Assembly: GCA_031216915.1 (NCBI GenBank)
Contig: CM062289.1
Location: 60,258,241-60,322,240 of the forward strand
Length of the DNA stretch: 64,000 bases
Source of the DNA: Pictodentalium vernedei
Lineage: Eukaryota > Mollusca > Scaphopoda > Dentaliida > Dentaliidae
Direction of reading: 5' to 3'
Positions within the stretch are counted from its first letter, which is position 1, and every line of letters begins with the position of its first letter. Shown piece after piece: positions 51,214 through 63,530 of this stretch. The translations under genes and the position numbers were made by a program. The notes under the pieces are model-generated. The model was not told the DNA's origin. It saw only the letters and a program-made list of their open reading frames with translations, and did not search any database.

Positions 51214-51580
51214 TGGGGGCGCGGTGGCTCAGTAAGCAGAGATTCAGGCTGCAAGCCGAAAGGCCCCCGGTTCGATTCCCACCCGCGGCAACCGCGTTGT
51301 GTCCTTGGGCAAGACAATTAATCCCGATTGCCATCGTGGGGACACGGTGGCGTTAAGTACTAAGGCGTACTACACGCGGTGGTGCACGTGCCTTCGCCCA
51401 ATGATAACCCTGCTTGATTGGAGTTAGTACGTGGGGGAGCCTGACAGTTGCTCGCCGTTGCTCTGTGGTTCTCTGTGGGTATTCTTGCTTCCTCCACCCG
51501 TAAAACTGTCCAAAACGAGGTGACCCTGGCTGTCGAAAGTGTCGTTAAACCCCAATAAATAAATAAATAAATAAATAAAT
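51214..51580 (+). repeat. Full-length tRNA-derived SINE
   Basis: The head has GCGGTGGCTCAGTAAGCAGA (A-box-like) and CCCCGGTTCGATTCCCACC (B box). Then come the central core CGCGTTGTGTCCTTGGGCAA and a 3' region ending CCCCAATAAATAAATAAAT. It is the best-preserved of the SINE copies in the window and serves as reference for the others. Confidence 0.87.
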
Positions 51581-51837
51581 CTATTCTAAAACTTAGTTGA
51601 CGAAGACGATAGAAAACTCCAAGAAAATAAGTTTGGTGAATATTACCCATTTCAATCCGCACAGCTTCTAACGTCAGGACATTAAATTCACTGCATTGAT
51701 GCATTTTTAGGGGAAGGCAACATATAATAGATTTTTTGAAAAATAACTATGTCACTATCTTTCCTATTTGTCAAGTATTAATTTTTCGAAGTATTTATTT
51801 TCTGCAGTAAACGATCAATTTCATCGATGGTTTCCCC

Positions 51838-52085
51838 ATATTTATTTATTTTTTTATTTACTTATTTATTTATTTATTTGAGCATAACGATACTTTCGAC
51901 AGCAATGGTCATCTCGGGTCGGACAGTTTTGCAAGTGGTGGAAGATGGAGTATCCGGAGAGAAGCACCGGACAACGTCATCCGTCGGACTCCCCAACGTA
52001 CTGACTCGACACAAGCAAGCATTTACATTTTTCATCTTGTCACCCAAATAGGTTGACGACTGGTGCACCATCGACATGCAGTACA
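51838..52085 (-). repeat. SINE fragment, minus orientation
   Basis: Starts with TTTATTTATTTATT (inverted tail), followed by ACTTTCGACAGC, GTTTTGCAAGTGGTGGAAG and GGAGAGAAGCACCGGACAAC, inverse of the SINE 3' half. Confidence 0.75.
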
Positions 52086-52555
52086 TCACTTGCCCCACGA
52101 ATAAACGATCAATATAATTTAAAATTTAATTTAAGCAATAACAAACGGATACAACATCAACCAACGTTAACACCCAGCAGTCTGGTCGTGTTTCAAAATT
52201 GTCATCATTGAATCCATATTGTCCACGCAGCATGAAATATTTAACAAATTATATCTTGTTTGGCAGAGCTCATTGATCTTTGACAAAGAACATATAATTT
52301 ATCATATGACTCGTCCGTTTTGTTCACTTTAAAACATTTGATATTTTGTTTTCATATTAATCAGTGATAAATAAAGCCTTACGTCAATTTCATTGGTCAA
52401 TTTCAAAACTAGACAATTTGATTGGCTAAACAAAATACGACTAGTCACATTTGCATAATTTCAGTAGGGAGAATTTACGTTATCTGTCCTATTTAGGAAG
52501 GGTTATATTGTATTAATATTTTACCTACAACAAAAACACCATTCCTTTTTTTAAT

Positions 52556-52735
52556 ATTTTCACTTTTTGCTTCCAAAACATAGGTTATGACCCCTCATCG
52601 GAACGAGCTCGATGAGCTCGTTCCAATGAGGGGTCATAACCTATGTTTTGGAAGCCAAAAAAATGAAAGTTTTTAGTTATACGAGGATGTTTTTTTCCAA
52701 GTGCCGTCTGAAACTCAAGTTAGGTGATGGGTTAA
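52556..52735. repeat. TTAA-type palindromic MITE, family A, copy 3
   Basis: Hairpin with arms TTCCAAAACATAGGTTATGA + CCCCTCAT around GAGCTCGATGAGCTC; right end GTTAGGTGATGGGTTAA. The left end is not certain (a TTAACACCC at 52167 is a candidate). Confidence 0.7.
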
Positions 52736-52788
52736 AAAGTCATACTAAGTAGGTAATTTGTGCGTGTGTGTGTCATATGATAAACAGA

Positions 52789-52930
52789 ATATGAAATGAG
52801 TGTTTTTCTCATATAATATTTATGAAACTCTTCCGAATTTTCCGTTTGAGCTCGCTAGAGGCTCACCAAAACGGAAAATTCGTCGACTCGTTTCATAAAT
52901 ATTATATGAGAAAAACACTCATTCCATATC
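52789..52930. repeat. Long hairpin
   Basis: ATGAGTGTTTTTCTCATATA + ATATTTATGAAA ... TTTTCCGTTT mirrored by ACGGAAAATT ... TTTCATAAATATTATATGAG. A right end GCAGGGGGTTAA follows at about 53005-53016, suggesting it is nested in a family B2 element. Confidence 0.7.
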
Positions 52931-53129
52931 CTCTATGTATTGAATACTCGGTTGCATTGTGGGAAATACTTCCTGCTGGAAACTTTGGTATTTTGACATC
53001 AAAGTGCAGGGGGTTAACGAAAGCTTTTATTAACCTCTTGAACACTAATGCGGTAGAAATATTTTGTCTATATTTGGTCAATCGAAGGATTGCAAAAGTC
53101 TATAATATAGAGGATCTCAAACGAGTGGT

Positions 53130-53244
53130 GTTTGGATATAAGATTTTTTGAAACGAGTTTGATGAATTTGATTCACAACGAACCTTCAGGCGAGTTGTGA
53201 ATCGAATTCATCAAACTAGTTTCAAAAAATCTTATATCCAAACA
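53130..53244. repeat. Long hairpin
   Basis: GTTTGGATATAAGATTTTTT + GAAACGAGTTTGATGAATT mirrored around GAACCTTCAGGCGAG. Confidence 0.75.
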
Positions 53245-55604
53245 TCAAGAGTTAAAGATTCTGTATATCACATGAATTTTCGAATGTTTTTTACACTTTT
53301 TATTTAATTCATTGCCGCTAAGTTCTCCCAAAACAACCGACAATCAGTTCGTTGGCTCAGACGCTCCACACCATGACGTCATGAATGCGCTTTACTTGTA
53401 CCTGTTGTCGTAATTGACGTCATGTTCACGAACGTCATGTCAAGAATACAATGCTGCTGCTATGGGACCACGCGCCGATTAGACACTAGTTGATAATCAG
53501 TAAATAAGACATGGGTTGTTACGTCGAAATTAACGACGTTTCGTGTGATATATATAGAATAAATATGTACACGGTCAGGATATCAGATTTAAACCACGAG
53601 TAGGATAAGGGTTTTAAACACGAGGCTGTGTCGAGTGGATAAAAGCCTTATTTTACGAATGGTTTAAAACTGATTACCGGCCCTAGCACCTATTTGCTTT
53701 ATTTATACCATGCTCTTAATATATAATCGACTTTGTCACTTAAAATGGAGAAAAAACGATATTTTCGATTAGCAGGCGAGCGAACACAAGGGTTTGTTTT
53801 GTTTATATCTGCGCCGATGGGCAGTACATCCGGCTGCACGTGAATGTTTGATTGACAGCTAGACACATCTTAAAGTTGATTGAATTTACCTTGCTTTTTC
53901 GGTCAAATTATTATTAACAATTCTTAAATTTTATTTTAAATATTTAATTGTTGGTATTTTAAACTTAATAAGTCACTACACGTAGCTGATAGTACCGAAA
54001 GACGTCGTATGTTTAATGAAATATCGCGAGGTGTGAATGTATCGAAGTCGACAAACTGGGTCATGTCAAAGGTCAAGTTGGATGTAATTCCTACTGTAGC
54101 TGTAAATTTTTGTAATAGAGTTCCAATTTGGGGCGTTTTAATCACAGTAGAAGCTTTACATCGGTAGTGGGGCTAAAAATAAATTTAGCATACAGGTTTT
54201 TCACAGGTAGTATTGTGAGCATGGTATAAAACCATATTTATTATGTCACATTCCCGTAACACGGACATGAGTGGTTGATTTGGCCCCTACTGAAAATTAT
54301 AGCACTTGGTTTTTTTGTTCTCTATAATAACATGGTGCTATTGGACAAATTGTTCCCCTGGAGACGTGAACACAATAAAAGTGTAACCCACAGCGTAGAT
54401 AAAGTACACACTGAATAGAAAGAATTAATCGATTTGGTAACTGAAAAGTATATGTCGAGGCCGGTGCCGTGTTCAAACTCTGCCGAGGTGGAATTACTTT
54501 TTTCTCTAACTCACATAATACTCGATGCAACGCGTTGAATTTTCTCCTGCTTATTGAAATTAAGTTACCCAACAAACACAGAATAAAAGAAAATAGCATT
54601 TGTTTGCAAAATTGAATTTAGGAGCAATTTTCTCACAAAACCTCACTAAAAAACGTAGTTTTGTGTCCCGGAACGAAAAATTGAAAACTTTAAAAACATA
54701 CACAACTGTATTTTCTTTTTCTCATTGCTGAAACGTATAACCAAGACGAATATATATTTCAAAAATTATTTGCAGAAGAAAAAATATAAAAAAAATCGAA
54801 AAAGTGATTTTTACAACAAATAAACAATGCCGTGTTCATCAGACTCTATGACAACCATTTATGGACAAAAACCTCCATTCTTCACGATTCGTCCAGTTCC
54901 GAAATAGAACCTGGAAGACATCGGAACGACTGGCGACGGAATACAGATTTAAATATTACAGCAAATGGAGTTACGATACATGGCTCCAGCAACACCCGGT
55001 TTTGATTTAAGTTCTAACTCTAATAACATCTAACAGTAAATTCAAAAATTAGTTTTAATGAGAAATATGATAAACTAACATGTTTTCCACACAGTTCCGT
55101 ATAGTCCTTTGATGTGGCTGTTCACAACGTTATTTAGAAGTTCAGTCTTCAAGCTGTCTCTGTTGCTTCATTCAGTGTGTTACCTGGTTGAATGCTTCGG
55201 GCAGATATTCCTGCCCAGGACGGAAAATCTATTGCCACTAAAATAAGTTAAATTTTAACATACTTAACCAAATTTCAACTACAAATTCTACCAACTTGTA
55301 AAAAAACTCATGCAAAACAAAATTTCAGATACAGGTTCACTGAAGAAAATAAAGTCGACTGAGTGTTACTGAGAAGCAGGAATTCTTTCCACCATTAGCG
55401 TGCTGTGTATCACAGGAGTTCGGTCAGGAAACTGACTTCCTGCGGCAATCACTTTGCTTATAATATCCAAAATCCAAACTATTCTGTCAAAAGATAGTTT
55501 ATCGGAGCAGATGTTGACCAGGTGTGTGAATTGGATTCCCAACCCTCAGCAGTAATTCTGTATAACCCTGTTGTAACCGGCCAGACGTCATTACGTGTAT
55601 TGTA
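53245..55604. other. Non-coding, nothing recognised
   Basis: No motif-bearing frame; small open frames at 53936-54145 and 54297-54599 show no features. Confidence 0.5.
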
Positions 55605-55856
55605 TTAACCCCCTGCACTCTGATGACGAAACGCCTGATTTGTCATCCATGGTTATCCCCCCTGTGTTGTCAGAAATTCAGCAATTTAGATTTTGGTTGA
55701 CAGAGCTCCAATTGAGCTCTGTCAACCAAAATCTAAATTGCTGAATTTCTGACAACACAGGGGGGGGGGGGATAACCATGGATGACAGGGAGGCGTGGTG
55801 GGGCTTAGAGTGGGGGAGGTGTCGAGTATTCTCGACATCAGAGTGCAGGGGGTTAA
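55605..55856. repeat. TTAA-bounded palindromic MITE, family B2
   Basis: TTAACCCCCTGCACTCTGATG and CATCAGAGTGCAGGGGGTTAA are exact inverses at the ends. A central perfect hairpin, AATTTAGATTTTGGTTGACA + GAGCTC, lies around 55710. A 12-base G run interrupts the right arm. Confidence 0.85.
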
Positions 55857-56131
55857 GAGATAGCTCTCCCCTCCTTTAAAAGTGAACAGCTAGTATACTG
55901 TTAAAATTGCCGAGTCTTAATCTTGAGAACCATTACTTTATTATCAGCGGTGAGTTATAGCAAAAACACCCGTGCTCGACACTTATATCATGCCATACCC
56001 CTGACACGACGTAATTAAGACTTACTGACAAGGAAACAACTATTAACCTGTCACTCTGACGAATAGTATATGGTCAGATAGGTATTTGTAATCGGCGTGA
56101 AACTGAGATGAAATTGCTTATTATTTATCTC

Positions 56132-56381
56132 TTAACCAGTAGAGTGCTAAGTTATTTTTGGTCATAAAAATTTGTTTCTGCATCTTTGCCTTGTTACAAT
56201 TTATGGGAGAGTGCCAAGAGGCACTCTCCCATAAATTGTAACAAGGCAAACCCATATAGACTAAGTAATTTCACTTCTAAGATAATCAGAAGCACATCCA
56301 CAGAATATGACACCTTCAGGCTGGGGTACCTGCTCTTCATATTAAAGCCCTGATAGTGGCTTCTAGCACTCTACCAGTTAA
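56132..56381. repeat. TTAA-bounded palindromic MITE, family C
   Basis: TTAACCAGTAGAGTGCTA and TAGCACTCTACCAGTTAA ends with TTAA, and a hairpin GCCTTGTTACAATTTATGGG + AGAGTGCC with its inverse around AAGA. Related to 28198-28395. Confidence 0.83.
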
Positions 56382-58564
56382 TGGGAGGTCGTGATACCAA
56401 TGACCTGTACTCGAAACCCGTGTTATTTACGAACAGCTAAAACATTCGTTTTACTTCTGAGAAAGATGTGTTTCTCAGTGAAAGAATGTCATGAAGGTAA
56501 AATCATACTTTACACACAAACTAAATTATATATATATAGCCCGTCCTTGGGGATGAGGATGAGGAAAAGCTCTACGCTCATCAATAAGGACCCACGTGAG
56601 GGCATTATGTGACTCTAACTCACCAGTCCTGTAAATGAGACGGATGCGAGTGCGAATGCTGAGGCTTCAAATCTGGGCCTGAAATGGGACTATTTTTATT
56701 TGCCATCCATTTACCAACACCGAATGTGTTCCACGAGGGGCCGCAATGGACCTGGTGTTCATGCAAACGAGCCCAAATTATGATAACGTCGATCATTATT
56801 TTTATTTCGTGCCAAAAATGGACTTTTCCTACTTGTCATACCCCTGCGATCTCTGGATGTGCACAAGGCGCGTCCGAGCATGTCTGGTTTTCATCCAAAT
56901 CAACCCACCTCAATGACAAGAAGAGTTATGGTTGCCTTTGGTGGCACTACTAGCTCTCAAGATATGGGTTTAATTGGAACGTAAACCATTACTAAGGCGG
57001 ACTTGGCTATAATATGCCAACCCCTTGTGAATTTCGGATACGCCTGATCTGTGCTGGGTTGTTTGTGAAGAACAGTCCAGAATATGAATGCACAACCCAT
57101 ACGTTGCATCGGAGACCGTTTCACGCTCCGATAAGTTCTTTCAATGATTCTGGGACCCAAATCGGACTATTCATTAGGGACTCTCAAGATAAAGATTTGT
57201 TTTTTTAAAAATCTGAGCCTAAAATCGGACTTTTCTTATTTAACATCCCAATGTTAACCCCGTATATGTTCAATTGGAGTCCTACCCACCACAGCAGGAG
57301 CAGAACAGCGTCAAGAATGCAGTAGCAGGAAAACGGGGAGAGTAATTGTAGGAGTGTCGTCCGAGAAATGTCCTCCCCTCCATGCTGAACTTTAGCGCAT
57401 GGAGGACGAGAGCCTCACCGATTTTGAACACAAACTGTTCATTTCAGGTGAGGGCCTTTTCCCCAGAGCACGGACCGTACTTTGCAGGCGAGCCTTCCTC
57501 TTACGAAAGTGGAAGGCAAGGTCGATAGGCAGCTAACTACGAGTGGCGAAGCCACGGTAGTAACCAGTACTGTCTTCAGAAGATGATTTTCTTGCAAGCA
57601 GGAAGCGTAATTGGATGAGATTTTGAGAGTGGACATTGCTCCCAGCCCTCGTTAGAATACGGAGTGCTTTGCACACAAGCAGCACCCTCTCTACTGAAAA
57701 TTTCAGAGGTCACTCTAAGATCGATAACGGCTTCCCTAACTCATCTACCCCCGCCCCCCTCGCCCCCCCCCCCCCCCCACACACACATACTCGGTAAAAA
57801 TGATCGAGTATTTGAAGGTAATTTAAATGCACCCGTCCCCCCCCCCCCAGTTCGATGAAAACAGTTGGTGAATAGCAATAAGCACCCCCCCCCTCGTTAT
57901 AACACGTATTCTAGACGAGTGCCCCCCCCCCCCCCCCATCAAAAATGGACGTTATTGGGACAGTGGAAGATGAACCTCCTCCCTCCTTCCTGGTAAATGC
58001 GAACGTGCATCTCACGACGAGACCCACTCAACAAAAACCTTCATAACCATCACAGATGAGGCTTCTCGTCAAAAAACGGTATAAAAAAGCAAGCTTTCCT
58101 CGGATAATTCGCCCCCTCCCTCCCACAAAAAAAGGACACATTCAGGCATAGGCCCTCTCGGTAAAAAGCACACGGCGCATTGCAGAACGAGGACCCCCTT
58201 GGTAAGACGTGGACGGTGCAGTGGAGACGAATCCCCATCCGATGAAAGGCGGACTGTTGAATGCATGTAGACACCCCACCCCCTCCCTCCGCCGATAAAA
58301 ACGAACCACGCATTACAGAGGAAGACCCTCCCGTCAAAAATGGGTCAGAACAGTTCAGACGTGGTTGCCGCTCGACAAATAGTGAACTGTCCTACGGTAT
58401 ATTGTTGGACGAGGTTCCGTCAGGTAAAACGCTCACGGCTCATTGCAGAATTATACTCTAAAAACAGTTGGGTTAAAATTTAACCTAAATCAACTGGGTT
58501 GAATGAATACGCCCCCTTTCTGTACGCCGTACCCCTCCTTGATGTAACGTGGACAGTGCCAAAT
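56382..58564. other. Non-coding with poly-C tracts
   Basis: No supported gene. C-rich runs lie at 57763-57780, 57836-57849, 57884-57893 and 57922-57938. Internal similarity between 57840-58000 and 58080-58330 (ACGAATCCCC / GACGAACC, CGGTAAAA units) suggests a decayed local repeat. Confidence 0.4.
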
Positions 58565-58690
58565 CAGTGGCGGATCTAGGATTTGTTTAAGGGGGTGCCC
58601 ACTATACACTAGCGCCGAAGGTGCGAGTCTGCTAGGGGGTCCGGGGCATGCTACCCCGGGGGAATTTTGAAAAATTGAAACGATCTGAGC
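58565..58690 (+). repeat. Dispersed-repeat-like block GTGGCGGATCTAGG
   Basis: GTGGCGGATCTAGGATTTG ... AGCGCCGAAGGTGCGAG ... GGGGGTCCGGGGCATGCTAC + CCCGGGGGAATTTTGAAAA. This layout recalls a repeat common in invertebrate genomes; only one copy is in the window. Confidence 0.4.
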
Positions 58691-59320
58691 GCCTCTGGGG
58701 TTTGTTTTCAACGTTATTTTGCCGCTCTTTTCGTTCGAAATTATTGGTATTCTGTGCATCGAAACTTAAGTTTGCATTCAGCAACACTATCAACAAGTAA
58801 CAAAGAGATGCTAGTTAAGCATCTCAGTGGGGGCCCTCTAACCAATCCTTTTCATAAGTACCAAACAAGGTCATTTCTAAAATCAAACATATATTCAAGC
58901 TGAAAATCCCACAAGTAAAGCATTTTAAATTCCATAAGAGTTGTTTATTAAGAATACGAAATTTCTACTTTTGGGACGATTTGGACTCACAAATCCAAAA
59001 AGCTGTTATCAGAGAAAAAGGCGTTATACATTCTCAAATCGTTGAGATAATACAAATCCAGAATGTTGTTATCTTTTGTTATTCTTTTTGAGGGTTTTTT
59101 TGTGTTAGTAAATTTGAAATGCACAACAAGCCGTTACCGTGAAAGACCGTGAAAGGCGTGTCTCACTTCAACGTCTGTATCAGTAACTGTCATTCGGATA
59201 AAATAAATACACTCACCTTACCTTTATGAAGAGTGAATTTATTAGACTGGGCTAATCTTGAAATTATTTACAATTTTGTTAAGCACGCATATTACTGGTA
59301 GTTTGCATATTTTTGACTTT

Positions 59321-59361
<41 letters not shown>
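59321..59361. repeat. (GA)n microsatellite
   Basis: About 20 GA dinucleotides. Confidence 0.95.
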
Positions 59362-59367
<6 letters not shown>

Positions 59368-59735
59368 GGCGAGGGCTCCATTGTTGGGATTTTTTGTCAA
59401 ACGCGTTTGGTGTCTGAAGTGTTCGGCTCCCATTCAGTTATGATTCAACGCATTCGCACGCGTGATATCAATGTCTTTGTGCAGTAACTTCAAAATAGTC
59501 ACTGCTTCAAGAACTTTGGCCACAAAAGATCATTGTGGTGTGTTGGCAAGTTATCCTAACAAGCGGAATCGTTATGACGAGTTGTGAAGTCATTATAACG
59601 TGTAATATGTTGTTACAACGAGTTCACAAGCCGTTATAATATAATGTGAAATAATTATAATGAGTTGATAAGTCATTGTAATGAGTCGTGTGGTCATCAT
59701 AATAATACGTAAAGTTGTTATAGCTAGTTGATAAG

Positions 59736-60263
59736 TAGGGCTGTCACGATGTTTCATTTTAGGAATCGATTATTCGTCGCAAATAATCGATTAATCGTAC
59801 CTAGATGACCCCCACCCCCTCTCCCTCTCTTTGAAGCCGATAAAAATGAAGTTCAAGTCAGCTGACCGACCCCAAGTAAACAACGAAGACGATCAACTTT
59901 TAGGGACATCCAAAGCTTTGATGTTCTGTACTTTTGAACCGTCAGTGTAATAATCAAGACCGGTCGGCAGTTGCGAACTTCGCAACTGCCAACCGGTCTT
60001 GATTATTACACTGACGGTTCAAAATTTCAGAACATCAAAGCTTTGATGAATGTACACGGAAGACAAATGCTTCCAACGGCTTCTTGGGGCTTAACATCGA
60101 TGTTCTTAACTCTTTACCTTTAGAAACAATAGTTTTTTAATCAAATTTTCTTTTAATTATTAAACATCTAAAACGGGATACAATTTACCGATTATTCGAC
60201 AACGTAAAATACTAATCGATTTCGCCGTAACCGATCAACAATCGATTAATCGTGACAGCCCTA
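59736..60263. mobile_element. hAT-like MITE, copy 1, 8-bp TSD
   Basis: TAGGGCTGTCACGAT ... ATCGTGACAGCCCTA inverted ends. TTGATAAG at 59728-59735 and 60264-60271 is an 8-bp target duplication, as in hAT elements. The core is a long palindrome (CAGTGTAATAATCAAGACCG + GTCGGCAGTTGCGAA mirrored) at 59910-60050. Confidence 0.9.
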
Positions 60264-61764
60264 TTGATAAGTCGTTATAACGAGTTGACAAATTATAACG
60301 AGTAAAAGTAATAATGAACTGAATGGTCATAGTAATGAGTTGACCAGTTGTTAGATCGTGTTGTGATGCCATTATGATAAGCCGGCAAGTCTTGAAGTTA
60401 TTATAACGGGTTTGGAAGTCCCCATAACTAGTAGGTGAAAGATTATACTGACTTGACAAAGCGTTATAATGAGCTGTAAAGTCATTATACCAAAATGGCA
60501 ATTAGTTATAATGAGTTAACAAGTAACGTTAACGAATTGGGAAGTCCTGACGAATCGTAATGTAGTTATAACGAATTTACAAGTAGTTATAGCGAGTTGA
60601 TCTATCATTATAGCTAATTGACAAATCATTATAAGGGGTTGCTTTGTCGTTATAACGAGTTTTCAAAGTCATTATAATGAGTTGTCATGTCATTATAATG
60701 AGTTGAAATAATATAACCAATGGAAACCCAGTCGTTAAATTATTATAACGAGTTGATCAATCCTAACTAATTACCAAATCATTATAAGTGTTCGCCCTGT
60801 CGATATAACGAGTTTTCAAAGTTGTTATAATGAGTTGTCATGTAATTATTATGAGCAGCAATAAGATAACTAATGGATAAGCAGTGGCGAAATAATTATA
60901 ACAAGTTGATAAATCAGTATAATAAGCAAACAACCCGTTATAATAACAACTCGTTATAATTACAACCCGCTATAACAAGATGCGTAATTACTGCGACGAG
61001 TTCCACTGATGTTATAGCAGGTTAACAAGTCTCTATAACGAGTTAGCAAGTCGTTATAAAAAATTGTAAATTCGTGATGAGTTGTAATGTATTAAGAGGA
61101 TTAGACGAGCTGTTATAACTAGTTCTGGAATCTGTCATTAAAACGGTTTGAAAAATTACTAAAAAGGAACTGTAACATTGTTATATTGAGTTATGATGTC
61201 TACATAACAAGCCGGTACATGTTGACAAGTTTTATAATGCCTTGCAGTGTTGTTGTATATAAAGTCGTTATAATGTGCAGACGAGTCTTTATAACCGGTA
61301 TAGAAGTACTTATGTGCTGTAAAGTCATGTCATTATAATGAGTTGTCAAGTCATTATAACGACCGTCGCCATAACGATTTGAAAGGCCATGGCGAATCGT
61401 GATGCTATTATAATGGTTTGTGAATCTGCCATAATGAATTTACAGTTAGTTAATACGAGGCATAATAACGAACGTGCAAGTCGTTATAACGAGTCGACAA
61501 GTCGTTGTTACGCGATGTGAAATCATTATAACGAATTGTGTTATCAGTATATCAATTCCCCAGGTCTCTATAACAAGGAGTGATGTCATTATAATGAGTT
61601 GCGAATTTACAATGCGTTGTGATGTTATGCGAGTTGGAAGGTCATTATAATGAGTTGAAAAGTAATGGATTGCCAATTCGTTATAATGAGTTCTGAATCC
61701 GTTATAAAGAGTTGAAAGTCATTTTTAAGGAGATCACAGGTTTGTTTAAAAATAGTTATAACAA

Positions 61765-61883
61765 GTCGTGACCTCATTATAAGGAGTTGACAAATCGAGT
61801 CCCATGCTTTGTTATAACGAGTTCGCAGGTTATTCTGAATAGAGTTATGAAGTCATTACATAGGGTTGGTATCTCATTTTAAC
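61765..61883 (+). repeat. ~120-bp direct duplication, left copy
   Basis: GTCGTGACCTCATTATAAGG ... CATTTTAAC ends exactly at the first base of the MITE; the right copy (62411-62534) begins exactly after its last base. Confidence 0.85.
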
Positions 61884-62410
61884 TAGGGCTGTCACGATTA
61901 ATCGATTGTTGATCGATCACGGCGAAATCGATTAGTATTTTTCGTTGTCGAATAATCGGTAAATTGTATCCCGTTTTAGATGTTTAATAATTAAAAGAAA
62001 ATTTGATGAAAAAACTATTGTTTCTAAAGGTAAAGAGTTAAGAACATCGATGTTAAGCCCCAAGAAGCCGTTGGAAGCAATTGTCTTCCATGTACATTCA
62101 TCAAAGCTTTGATGTTCTGAATTTTTGAACCGTCAGTGTAATAATCAAGACCGGTCGGCAGTTGCGAAGTTCGCAACTGCCGACCGGTCTTGATTATTAC
62201 ACTGACGGTTCAAAAGTTCAGAACATCAAAGCTTTGAATGTCCCTAAAAGTTGATAGTCTTCGTTGTTTACTTGAGGTAGGTCAGCTGACTTGAACTTCA
62301 TTTTTATCGACTTCAAAGAGAGGAGAGGGGGTGGGGGTCATCTAGGTACGATTAATCAATTATTTGCGACGATTAATCGATTCCTAAAATGAAAAATCGT
62401 GACAGCCCTA
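61884..62410. mobile_element. hAT-like MITE, copy 2 (opposite orientation)
   Basis: Same ends and core as copy 1, inverted overall. There is no 8-bp duplication; instead the element is bracketed by ~120-bp direct repeats. Confidence 0.88.
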
Positions 62411-62534
62411 GTCGTGACCTCATTATAAGGAGTTGACAAATCGTTGTGAGTCCCAGGCTTTGTTATAACGAGTTCGCAGGTTATTATGAATAGAGTTGTA
62501 AAGTCATTACATAGGGTTGGGATGTCATTTTAAC
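62411..62534 (+). repeat. ~120-bp direct duplication, right copy
   Basis: Same start and end as 61765-61883 with several substitutions and a small indel (AATCGTTGTGAGTCCC against AATCGAGTCCC). Confidence 0.85.
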
Positions 62535-63383
62535 GTGTTGTAAAGTCTTTATAATGATCTGACATGTAGCTATAACGAGTTGGATAGGCGCTATAATGAG
62601 TGAAACGTCGTTAAAATGATCTGACCCATCATTAAAGTGAGTCTCAGGCAACGCTTTAATGAGTTGCCAAATTTATTAGGGGGAATTGTGAAGTTGTTAA
62701 AACGATGTGTGGTGCCATTGCAATGATTTGTGTAGCATTTTTAATGAGTACATCTAACGTTATGGCGAGTTTTGAACACACTATAATGATTGCAAAAGTC
62801 GTTATAACAAATTGTGAAAACAAACCTTGTTGATAAAGCATTACAGTGAGTTGTCAAGTTAGTATACTTAGTATACGACATAACAAGTTGACAAGTTATT
62901 ATAATTAGTATAATGGGTGATCAAGAATTAACGAGTCGACACTATTTTATAACGAATTGTGAGGTCGTTATATTGAATTGTGCTGGCTTTATAAAGAGTT
63001 TATGTTATAAAGAAGAGTGGAGTTGTTATAACAAGTTGACAAGTTGTTATAAAGAGTGGTGAATTCATTATAATGATGTGATGTTATTATGATGATTTGG
63101 CATAGCTTGACAATATGTTGTAACGAGTTGAGGAATCATCATAAAGAGTTTAATAACATGTATTACAAGTTGGAAGTTATTTCAAATTGTTTATCGATGA
63201 TGAATTGCAATGTCATTCTAATGAGCCGTTCAGTCATTACAGGGGGTTTATAAGTCGTTATAACGAGTTGTGAAGTCATTATAAGAAGTTGACAAGTCGT
63301 TATAACGAGTCTCAAATGTCGTTATAACGAACTGACAAGTCACTATGAGTTATTAAACCATTTTAATAATCTGGCATGTAATT

Positions 63384-63530
63384 GAATGAATGAAAGGTTT
63401 TAGCGCGCCGAAGGCCCACAGGGGCGATGTGGAATTTACAAATCCCTTGCGACCCGGTTAACCTTATTTTATTTTACTTGGATCACACAGGCCTAGCTTT
63501 CCTATTGCCTCAAATGGGGTCTGCGGGGGT
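63384..63530 (+). repeat. Dispersed repeat R, copy
   Basis: GAATGAATGAAAGGTTTTAG + CGCGCCGAAGGCCCACAG ... TCACACAGGCCTAGCTTTCC, matching 42003-42130 beyond the short core. Confidence 0.8.
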
